Below, piece after piece: positions 37,175-44,168 of a stretch of 64,000 nucleotides of DNA; positions within the stretch are counted from its first letter, which is position 1; each line of letters opens with the position of its first letter. The translations under genes and the position numbers were made by a program. This DNA comes from Coprococcus_C hominis (GTDB lineage Bacteria > Bacillota > Clostridia > Lachnospirales > Lachnospiraceae). A model generated the notes under the pieces. The model was not told the origin of the DNA, searched no databases, and saw nothing but the letters and a program-made list of their open reading frames with translations. The stretch lies in NCBI RefSeq assembly GCF_020687505.1, contig NZ_JAJEQT010000001.1, one strand, 5' to 3'.

Positions 37175-37734
37175 TGAAGAGAAAATATTTTGTACGCGGA
37201 CTTGGCGTTGGTATTTTGTTTGGTGCATTGATTATGTTTGCTGCATATATGACTTCGGGTAAGAATCGCATGAGTGATGAAGATGTAATCAAACGGGCAC
37301 AGGAGCTTGGCATGGTGAAACAATCGGAGTATGTTTTGGAGTCGGATGTCACATCGCAGGAGACAACGACGGAGGAAATCACGACGGAAGCTACGACCGA
37401 GAAGGCGACAACGGAAGCACCAACGACAACCGAGAAGGCAACTACAGAGGCAACAACGACAGAAAAAACAACAACGGAGAAAGCAACCACTGAGGCTTCA
37501 ACTACAGAAAAGGCGGATACGTCAACGCAGACAACGGTTACAATCTCTAGTGGTATGAGTTCGGAGGCAATCGCTTCGGCACTTGCAAATGCCGGTCTGG
37601 TCGATGATGCGTCCAAGTTCAACAGCTTTCTTGTCGCAAACGGATACGATATGAAGCTTGAAACCGGTAATTTTTCTCTTGAAACCGGTATGTCTTATGA
37701 GGAGATTGCCAAGATATTGACAACAAAACAGTAA
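37174..37734 (+). CDS. membrane protein with TTE linker and MltG-like C-terminal domain
   Basis: A 186-residue protein with an N-terminal membrane helix (about 9-29), a Thr/Glu repeat linker (about 58-122, units TTE and ATTEA), and a C-terminal part (about 124-186) of the type ISSGMSSEAIASALANAGLV...MSYEEIAKILT. That end resembles the LysM-like substrate-binding part of YceG/MltG transglycosylases, but the catalytic domain is absent. It is likely an envelope protein exposed outside the membrane. It closes the flagellar cluster, ahead of a terminator. Confidence 0.75.
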   Translation: MKRKYFVRGLGVGILFGALIMFAAYMTSGKNRMSDEDVIKRAQELGMVKQSEYVLESDVTSQETTTEEITTEATTEKATTEAPTTTEKATTEATTTEKTTTEKATTEASTTEKADTSTQTTVTISSGMSSEAIASALANAGLVDDASKFNSFLVANGYDMKLETGNFSLETGMSYEEIAKILTTKQ

Positions 37735-37760
37735 AATCATGGAAATTACCATAGAAAATA

Positions 37761-37789
37761 AAAAAAGTGCTTGTATGCACTTTTTTTTT
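37761..37789 (+). terminator. intrinsic terminator at the end of the fla/che cluster
   Basis: AAAAAAGTGC pairs with GCACTTTTTT around the 6-nt loop TTGTAT, and a T run follows. It lies 27 bp after the last gene of the cluster. Confidence 0.85.
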
Positions 37790-37799
37790 ATGTTATAAT
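37771..37799 (+). promoter_or_regulatory. sigma-A promoter of rpsB-tsf
   Basis: TATAAT (37794-37799) lies 17 bp after TTGTAT (37771-37776), which is exactly the loop of the upstream terminator. The -35 box is weak, but the -10 box is perfect and the spacing ideal. Transcription would start near 37806, giving a leader of about 130 nt. Confidence 0.65.
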
Positions 37800-37832
37800 C
37801 GGCTTCGTGTGAAAAAACATGTGAGTGAATCG

Positions 37833-37868
37833 GTGAAAAGGGTGCCATATAACGCGATGGTTTTTCAC
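37833..37868 (+). promoter_or_regulatory. structured leader of rpsB (candidate S2 autoregulatory element)
   Basis: In the 130-nt leader, GTGAAAA pairs with TTTTCAC and an inner CCAT pairs with ATGG, leaving a GGGTG bulge. A second small stem (ACAGC with GCTGT) follows. rpsB leaders in many bacteria bind S2 to control translation; I cannot match this one to a known motif by eye. Confidence 0.4.
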
Positions 37869-37936
37869 TAGACAGCTTGACACACGGCTGTAAGAAGCTC
37901 ACAGAAGAAAATATTTTATAACCCAGGAGGTAAGTT

Positions 37937-38677
37937 ATGAGCGTTATTTCTATGAAACAGTTACTCGAGGCAGGTGTTCACTTTGGACATCAGACAAGAA
38001 GATGGAACCCTAAGATGGCTGAGTATATCTATACTGAGCGTAACGGTATCTACATTATCGATCTTCAGAAGTCTGTTGGCAAGGTAGACGAGGCTTACAA
38101 GGCAGTTCTTGACTGCGCAGCAAACGGCGGAAAGATTCTTTTCGTTGGTACAAAGAAGCAGGCACAGGATTCTATCAAGGCTGAGGCTGAGAGATGTGGT
38201 ATGTACTATGTTAACCAGAGATGGTTAGGTGGTATGCTTACAAACTTCGAGACAATCAAGACAAGAATTGCAAAGCTTGAGAAGTACGAAGCAATGGAGC
38301 AGGATGGTACATTTGATGTATTACCTAAGAAGGAAGTTATCGAGATCAAGAAGGAGATGGAGAAGCTTCAGAAGAACCTTGGCGGTATCAAGGATATGAA
38401 GGACATTCCTGACATGATCTTTATCGTAGATCCTCGCAAAGAGAGAAACTGCGTACATGAGGCACACACACTTGGTATTCCACTTGTTGGTATCGCAGAT
38501 ACAAACTGTGATCCGGAAGAGCTGGATTATGTAATTCCAGGTAACGATGATGCTATCAGAGCTGTAAAACTGATCGTTTCTAAGATGGCAGATGCTGTTA
38601 TCGAGGCAAACCAGGGTGCAGATGTTGAGTCAGCTGAGGAGGCTGAATCAGCAGAGGCAGACGCAGCAGAAGAGTAA
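37937..38677 (+). CDS. rpsB: 30S ribosomal protein S2
   Basis: S2 (246 aa) is an essential late-assembly protein of the small subunit. It starts MSVISMKQLLEAGVHFGHQTRRWNP in the family way (shown here in part: AGVHFGHQTRRWNP), and contains RWLGGMLTNF and DPRKERNCVHEA. The last 20 residues are an acidic Ala/Glu tail. Codon use is strongly biased (AAG, CTT, GGT), as for highly expressed genes. AGGAGGT precedes the ATG. Confidence 0.98.
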   Translation: MSVISMKQLLEAGVHFGHQTRRWNPKMAEYIYTERNGIYIIDLQKSVGKVDEAYKAVLDCAANGGKILFVGTKKQAQDSIKAEAERCGMYYVNQRWLGGMLTNFETIKTRIAKLEKYEAMEQDGTFDVLPKKEVIEIKKEMEKLQKNLGGIKDMKDIPDMIFIVDPRKERNCVHEAHTLGIPLVGIADTNCDPEELDYVIPGNDDAIRAVKLIVSKMADAVIEANQGADVESAEEAESAEADAAEE

Positions 38678-38704
38678 GAAGTATCGGTTTAGGAGGACAA
38701 GAAA

Positions 38705-39643
38705 ATGGCAGCTATTACAGCTAGTATGGTAAAAGAGTTAAGAGAGATGTCTGGCGCTGGTATGATGGATTGTAAGAAGGCTCTTACAGAGACTGACGGC
38801 GATTTTGACAAGGCAGTAGAGTTCCTTCGTGAGAAAGGACTTGCAACTGCTGTAAAGAAGGCAGGAAGAATCGCTGCAGAGGGTATCGTTATGACAACTG
38901 TTGTTGATGGCGGTAAGAAGGCAGCTATGGTTGAAGTAAATGCCGAGACAGACTTCGTTGCTAAGAATGAAGTATTCCAGACATATGTTAAGGAAGTTGT
39001 TGATCAGATCGTTTCTACAGACGTTCAGGATGTAGAGGCACTTAAGAATGAGAAGTGGGCACTGGATCCTTCTATGACAGTTGCTGAGAAGCATGCTGCT
39101 ATGGTTGCTAAGATCGGTGAGAACATGAACATCCGTCGTTTTGCCAAGATCAGCACAGACGGACATATCGTTTCTTATATTCATGCAGGCGGAAAGATCG
39201 GTGTATTGGTTGAGGCTGATACAGATGCATCCGGTGAGGCTATTGACGAGTGCATGAAGAATATCGCTATGCAGGTTGCAGCTATGAATCCAAAGTATGT
39301 TTCTACAGATGAAGTATCTGAGGAGTACAAGGCTCACGAGCTTGAGATTCTTGTTGCACAGGCAAAGAATGATCCTAAGAATGCAAACAAGCCTGATAAT
39401 ATCATTGAGAAGATGGTTCAGGGACGTCTGAACAAGGAACTCAAGGAAGTTTGTCTGCTTGAGCAGGAGTATGTAAAGGCTGAGAACAAGGAAAGCGTTG
39501 CCCAGTACGTTGCAAACGTAGCAAAGGCGAATGGATGCAAGCTTGCAATCAAGAAGTTTGTTCGTTTTGAGACAGGTGAAGGTCTCGAGAAGAAGAACGA
39601 GGATTTCGCAGCAGAAGTAGCAGCTCAGATGGCTGGAAACTAA
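38705..39643 (+). CDS. tsf: translation elongation factor Ts
   Basis: EF-Ts (312 aa) recycles EF-Tu from the GDP to the GTP form. It has the N-terminal UBA-like domain (LREMSGAGMMDCKKAL) and the core motif VNAETDFVAKN. It follows rpsB by 27 bp, the universal order. Codon use is like rpsB. A long open frame on the opposite strand is a by-product of this bias. Confidence 0.98.
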   Translation: MAAITASMVKELREMSGAGMMDCKKALTETDGDFDKAVEFLREKGLATAVKKAGRIAAEGIVMTTVVDGGKKAAMVEVNAETDFVAKNEVFQTYVKEVVDQIVSTDVQDVEALKNEKWALDPSMTVAEKHAAMVAKIGENMNIRRFAKISTDGHIVSYIHAGGKIGVLVEADTDASGEAIDECMKNIAMQVAAMNPKYVSTDEVSEEYKAHELEILVAQAKNDPKNANKPDNIIEKMVQGRLNKELKEVCLLEQEYVKAENKESVAQYVANVAKANGCKLAIKKFVRFETGEGLEKKNEDFAAEVAAQMAGN

Positions 39644-39663
39644 GCAATAAAAAAGATTAATAG

Positions 39664-39702
39664 AACGCCTGATATACCGCTTTGGCATGTCAGGCGTTTT
39701 TG
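39664..39702 (+). terminator. intrinsic terminator of rpsB-tsf
   Basis: AACGCCTGA (39664-39672) pairs with TCAGGCGTT (39690-39698), with a further small stem inside (CCG/TGG region), followed by TTTTTG. It lies 20 bp after tsf. Confidence 0.85.
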
Positions 39703-39721
39703 TATTATGGAGATGAAGAAT

Positions 39722-40372
39722 ATGAAGAAATACAAGATGCTTATTTTTGACATGGATGGAACGATTCTGTATACGTTGGAGGATTTGAAGAATACAACCA
39801 ATTATGCGCTTAGCGAGCATGGATTTCCGGAGCGGACATTGGAAGAGGTGCGTCAGTTCGTCGGAAATGGAATCCATAAGCTGATTGAACGTGCGGTTCC
39901 AGCCGGAACTTCAGATGCAGACATCGAAGCCGTGTTCACAACATTTGAAATCTATTATAAAGATCATTGCATGGATACGACAAGACCATACGATGGGATC
40001 AATGATCTGCTTACAAAGCTTCGTGCACAGGGCTATATGACAGCAGTTGTATCGAATAAAGTGGACTTTGCCGTGCAGGATCTGGTGAAGGATTTCTTTG
40101 TCGGACAGTTTGATGTTGCAATCGGTGAACGCGAAGGTGTGCGTAAGAAACCGGCACCGGATTCCGTATATGAGGTATTGAAGGAGTTTGATCTTAAAAA
40201 AGATGAGGTAATCTATATCGGCGATTCGGATGTGGATTATGCGACTGCAAAAAATGCTGGTGTAGATTGCATCTTAGTGGAATGGGGTTTCCGTGACCGG
40301 GCATTTCTGGAGTCGCTTGGTGCAACTGTCTTTGCGAAGAAGCCAGAGGATATTCTGGATATAGTCGAATAA
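39722..40372 (+). CDS. HAD-family hydrolase (phosphoglycolate phosphatase-like)
   Basis: The 216-residue protein has HAD motif I (FDMDGTILYT) with the Asp nucleophile, motif II near VVSNK, and motifs III/IV in KKPAPDSV and IYIGDSDVDYATAKNAG. The cap insertion type matches the Gph/PGMB subgroup. The substrate is probably a small sugar phosphate or phosphoglycolate, not determinable here. The start at ATG 39722 is nine bases after GGAG; an in-frame ATG at 39707 precedes that site. Confidence 0.88.
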   Translation: MKKYKMLIFDMDGTILYTLEDLKNTTNYALSEHGFPERTLEEVRQFVGNGIHKLIERAVPAGTSDADIEAVFTTFEIYYKDHCMDTTRPYDGINDLLTKLRAQGYMTAVVSNKVDFAVQDLVKDFFVGQFDVAIGEREGVRKKPAPDSVYEVLKEFDLKKDEVIYIGDSDVDYATAKNAGVDCILVEWGFRDRAFLESLGATVFAKKPEDILDIVE

Positions 40373-40403
40373 TGTGTGGAATATGTGAAAAGATTATGAA
40401 TTG

Positions 40404-40430
40404 TTAGCACTTGGTATTGCTGAGTGCTAA
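40404..40430 (+). promoter_or_regulatory. CIRCE operator (HrcA binding site)
   Basis: TTAGCACTT, nine bases, GAGTGCTAA: this matches the CIRCE consensus TTAGCACTC-N9-GAGTGCTAA at 17 of 18 arm positions with exact spacing. An extra half site GAGTGCT follows at 40434-40440. It covers the -35 box of the promoter of the ABC exporter genes, so HrcA should repress them and heat or protein stress should induce them. Confidence 0.88.
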
Positions 40431-40445
40431 TTCGAGTGCTATAAT
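40417..40445 (+). promoter_or_regulatory. sigma-A promoter of the ABC exporter operon
   Basis: TATAAT at 40440-40445 is perfect; a weak TTGCTG (40417-40422) lies 17 bp upstream, inside the CIRCE element. Start would be near 40452, about 42 nt before the first ATG. Confidence 0.6.
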
Positions 40446-40493
40446 GGCTTATGTTCATTAAAAGTTTTTACAGAAAATGGAAAGGAGCATGGA

Positions 40494-42254
40494 ATGTTAC
40501 GTATTTTTAAGAATTTCCGAAAACAGGAAGTAGTATTGGCTCTTTTCAGTGTGGTATTTGTAGTGGCACAGGTTTGGCTCGAATTAAAGCTGCCGGATTA
40601 TATGCGGGAAATTACATCACTGATTACGACACAGGATAGTGCGATGCACGATATCCTGATTGCAGGTGGAAAAATGTTACTTTGTGCGTTTGGCAGTTTA
40701 TTGGTAACGGTACTGGTAGCTGTCTGTGCATCACGGATTGCTTCGAATTTCAGTGCAATCGTACGTGGAAAGTTATTTGACAAGGTACAGTCTTTTTCAA
40801 TGGAAGAGATCGGACGGTTTTCAACAGCGAGTCTGATCACGCGTTCTACAAACGATGTGACTCAGGTGCAGATGTTGATTGTAATGGGGCTGTCCATCAT
40901 GTTGCGGGCACCAATCATGGCGGTGATGGCTATCTTGAAGATTGTTGATAAGAGTTGGCAGTGGACACTCTCCACGGGCGTTGCGGTTGTTGTATTATTG
41001 ATTGTCGTTATTATCTGCGTCAGCTTATGTATGCCGAAGTTCAAACGCTTACAGAGTCTGACGGATGATATCAATCAAGTAACACGTGAGAATCTGACAG
41101 GCTTGAACGTTGTTCGCGCCTATAATGCGGAAGCATATCAGGAGGAGAAGTTTGAGAAGGTCAACAAGGATCTGACAGATACCCATTGGTTTACATCAAA
41201 GACTATGGCATTTATGATGCCGACGATTATGATGATCATGAATGGCCTTTCGCTTGCAATATATTGGATTGGCGCGGTTTTGATCAACGATGCACAGGAT
41301 ATGCAGGAAAAATTCACATTATTCTCGGATATGGTTGTATTTTCCTCGTATGCAATGCAGGTTGTCATGTCGTTCATGATGCTGGTTATGATATTTATTA
41401 TGCTGCCGCGGGCATCGGTTGCAGCGAAGCGTATTTTGGAAGTATTAGATACTGAACCATCCATTGAGGATGGAACGAGAGATACGTTCCCGGTTATGAA
41501 AGATGGGGAAGTGGAATTCAAGGATGTCAGCTTCAAATATCCGGACGCAGAGGAATATGTATTAGAGCATATTTCTTTCTCTGCGAAGAAGGGCGAGACA
41601 ATCGCGTTTATCGGTGCAACCGGATGTGGCAAGAGTACTGCTATCAATCTGATTCCGCGGTTTTATGATGCAACAGAGGGTGAGGTATTCGTCGATGGCG
41701 TGAATGTCAAGGAATATACGCAGGAAGCACTGCATAACAAAATTGGATATGTCAGCCAGAAAGCAATCTTGTTCTCCGGAACAATCGCTGACAATGTGGC
41801 ATATGGCGAAAACGGAAAAGCACCTGCTACACAGGACGACATTGCGATGGCGGTAAAAGTAGCGCAGGCAAGTGAATTTGTTGAGAAGAAGGATCAGGGC
41901 TATGACGGGTATGTGGCTCAGGGTGGCTCAAACTTCTCAGGTGGGCAGAAACAGCGTCTGTCGATTGCGCGTGCGATTGCCAGACAGCCGGAGATCCTGA
42001 TCTTCGATGATTCGTTCTCGGCACTTGACTATAAGACAGATAGAATCCTTCGGGAAGCACTGCGCAAGGAATGTAAGGATGCGACGAAGATCATCGTTGC
42101 ACAGCGAATCGGTACAATCCGTGATGCGGATAAGATCATCGTGTTAGACGATGGACAGATCGCAGGTATGGGAACGCATGACGAACTTATGAAGAACTGC
42201 GAAGTGTACCAGGAAATCGCATATTCTCAGTTATCAAAGGAGGAGCTTGCATAA
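40494..42254 (+). CDS. ABC exporter half-transporter, subunit 1 (degenerate ATPase site)
   Basis: The 586-residue protein has six membrane helices (about 15-310) and a C-terminal ATPase domain. Walker A is GATGCGKST from residue 374 and the signature is FSGGQKQ near 482. Walker B reads ILIFDDSFSALD, so the usual catalytic Glu is replaced by Asp. That is the mark of the degenerate half in heterodimeric exporters such as TM287/288, BmrCD or LmrCD. It is translationally coupled to the next gene. Substrate is unknown, probably a drug, lipid or peptide. Expression should follow the CIRCE element upstream. Confidence 0.92.
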   Translation: MLRIFKNFRKQEVVLALFSVVFVVAQVWLELKLPDYMREITSLITTQDSAMHDILIAGGKMLLCAFGSLLVTVLVAVCASRIASNFSAIVRGKLFDKVQSFSMEEIGRFSTASLITRSTNDVTQVQMLIVMGLSIMLRAPIMAVMAILKIVDKSWQWTLSTGVAVVVLLIVVIICVSLCMPKFKRLQSLTDDINQVTRENLTGLNVVRAYNAEAYQEEKFEKVNKDLTDTHWFTSKTMAFMMPTIMMIMNGLSLAIYWIGAVLINDAQDMQEKFTLFSDMVVFSSYAMQVVMSFMMLVMIFIMLPRASVAAKRILEVLDTEPSIEDGTRDTFPVMKDGEVEFKDVSFKYPDAEEYVLEHISFSAKKGETIAFIGATGCGKSTAINLIPRFYDATEGEVFVDGVNVKEYTQEALHNKIGYVSQKAILFSGTIADNVAYGENGKAPATQDDIAMAVKVAQASEFVEKKDQGYDGYVAQGGSNFSGGQKQRLSIARAIARQPEILIFDDSFSALDYKTDRILREALRKECKDATKIIVAQRIGTIRDADKIIVLDDGQIAGMGTHDELMKNCEVYQEIAYSQLSKEELA

Positions 42255-44098
42255 TGGAAAAAGATAATTATGAAGTAGGTCAGAATAATCGTGCTCCAAA
42301 GGTTCCTCGTCACGGTCCGGGCAGAGGCATGCGCCCCGGCGAAAAAGCAAAGAACTTCAAAGGTACATGGGCAAAGCTCCTTACGAACTGTAAGAAATAC
42401 TGGGGTGCCATGATATTCGCGATTATCTGTGCAGGTATTGGAACCGTATTAACATTGATCGGACCGGATAAATTATCCAAGATGACCGATCTTATCACCG
42501 AGGGTGTAATGACCGGGATTGATATGGACGGAATCAAACGGATTGGAATCACGCTGATCTGCTTCTATGGATGCAGTGCGTTGTTATCTCTGGTCCAGAA
42601 CCTGATTATGGGGTATGTAACACAGCAGGTATCAAAGGGACTCCGGAGCAACATCTCAAGGAAGATCAACCGCTTGCCGATGTGGTTTTACAATCAGACA
42701 TCAACCGGGGATGTATTATCCCGTGTAACAAACGATGTTGATACAATTGCACAATCCTTTAATCAGAGCATGGGAAATCTTGTGACAGCGGTTACGCTGC
42801 TTCTTGGTTCTCTCATTATGATGATAAAGACAAATATCATAATGACGGTTGCAGCGATACTTTCAACGCTGCTAGGCTTTGTATTCATGGCTCTGATCAT
42901 GAGCAAATCCCAGAAATATTTTGCGAGACAACAGATGCATCTGGGGGAAATCAATGGACATGTTGAGGAGATCTATGCCGGACACACAGTTGTGAAGGCG
43001 TATAATGGCGAGAAAAAATCAAAGGAAAAGTTCGATAAGATGAATGAAAATCTGCGTGACAGTGCCTTTAAGGCGCAGTGTCTCTCCGGACTTATGATGC
43101 CACTCATGACATTCATCGGTAACCTTGGCTATGTGGCGGTCTGTATTGTCGGTGCGCTTCTTGTAATGAATGATAAAATATCATTTGGTGTGATTATTGC
43201 GTTTATGATGTATGTACGTTACTTTACACAGCCACTCAGTCAGATCGCACAGGCGATGCAGGCACTGCAGTCTGCGGCTGCTGCCGGTGAACGTGTATTT
43301 GAGTTTACCGACGCAGAAGAGATGGAAGATGAGAGCACTAAGACGAAAAAGCTGAACGATGTGAAGGGTGAGGTATCCTTTGAGCATGTCAAGTTTGGCT
43401 ATAAAGACAGCGATAAGGTTGTCATCCATGATTTTTCAGCTGTAGCAAAACCGGGACAGAAGGTTGCAATTGTCGGACCGACCGGTGCCGGTAAGACAAC
43501 GATGGTGAATCTTTTAATGCGGTTCCATGAAATCTTAGATGGCGATATAAAAATCGATGGTGTATCCATCAAGGATATGACGCGGGAAGAAGTACACGAC
43601 CAGTTCTGTATGGTATTACAGGATACATGGCTTTTTGAAGGAACGGTTCGTGAGAATCTCGTATACAGCCAGGAGAATGTACCGGAAGAAAAGATCGAGC
43701 AGGCGTGCAAGGCGGTTGGTCTGCACCGCTTTATCCGCAGTCTGCCGAAGGGCTATGACACGGTGTTGAATGATCAGGTTAACCTGTCACAGGGACAGAA
43801 GCAGCAGCTAACCATCGCCCGTGCGATGATTGCAGACCGCCCGATGCTGATATTAGATGAGGCGACAAGCTCTGTCGATACGAGAACCGAGCTTATCATC
43901 CAGAGAGCCATGGACGAACTGATGAAGGGAAGAACTTCGTTTGTAATCGCACACCGGCTTTCTACAATCAAGAATGCTGATCTGATCCTTGTATTGAAAG
44001 ATGGCGATATCATCGAGAGCGGTACGCATGAGGAGCTGCTTGCGAAGAAGGGCTTCTATGCGGATCTCTACAACAGCCAGTTCGAGCAGGCGTCATAA
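42254..44098 (+). CDS. ABC exporter half-transporter, subunit 2 (active ATPase site)
   Basis: The 614-residue partner starts at the ATG overlapping the stop of subunit 1 (TAATG). A Gly/Pro/Arg-rich N-terminal tail precedes six membrane helices (about 45-345). Walker A is GPTGAGKTT from residue 408, Walker B is canonical (LILDEATSSVD), but the signature reads LSQGQ and not LSGGQ. With the Asp in subunit 1, both changes fall in the same composite ATP site, leaving one active and one degenerate site. This fits a heterodimeric exporter. Confidence 0.93.
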   Translation: MEKDNYEVGQNNRAPKVPRHGPGRGMRPGEKAKNFKGTWAKLLTNCKKYWGAMIFAIICAGIGTVLTLIGPDKLSKMTDLITEGVMTGIDMDGIKRIGITLICFYGCSALLSLVQNLIMGYVTQQVSKGLRSNISRKINRLPMWFYNQTSTGDVLSRVTNDVDTIAQSFNQSMGNLVTAVTLLLGSLIMMIKTNIIMTVAAILSTLLGFVFMALIMSKSQKYFARQQMHLGEINGHVEEIYAGHTVVKAYNGEKKSKEKFDKMNENLRDSAFKAQCLSGLMMPLMTFIGNLGYVAVCIVGALLVMNDKISFGVIIAFMMYVRYFTQPLSQIAQAMQALQSAAAAGERVFEFTDAEEMEDESTKTKKLNDVKGEVSFEHVKFGYKDSDKVVIHDFSAVAKPGQKVAIVGPTGAGKTTMVNLLMRFHEILDGDIKIDGVSIKDMTREEVHDQFCMVLQDTWLFEGTVRENLVYSQENVPEEKIEQACKAVGLHRFIRSLPKGYDTVLNDQVNLSQGQKQQLTIARAMIADRPMLILDEATSSVDTRTELIIQRAMDELMKGRTSFVIAHRLSTIKNADLILVLKDGDIIESGTHEELLAKKGFYADLYNSQFEQAS

Positions 44099-44123
44099 AA
44101 ATAAATTTGGAATCAGGACAAGC

Positions 44124-44168
44124 GCTCCCTGCATACATTTATGTGAATGTATGCAGGGAGCATTTTTT
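44124..44168 (+). terminator. 16-bp hairpin with T run that also hides the next gene's ribosome-binding site
   Basis: The arm at 44124-44139 pairs perfectly with 44146-44161 around a 6-nt loop and is followed by six T. It is a strong terminator for the ABC operon. The 3' arm contains AGGGAG at 44155-44160, the only ribosome-binding site for the ATG at 44169, so any transcript through the hairpin has that site paired. Confidence 0.8.

Noticed and set aside
38738..39877. 379-aa open frame on the minus strand opposite tsf
   Set aside because: It is the antisense image of a gene with strong codon bias; its translation is Leu/Cys/Ile/His-rich and matches no family, while EF-Ts on the plus strand is certain.
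44100..44140. Promoter TTGGAA with TACATT before the surface protein gene
   Set aside because: Spacing is 21 bp and the -10 box lies in the hairpin arm; too weak to claim.
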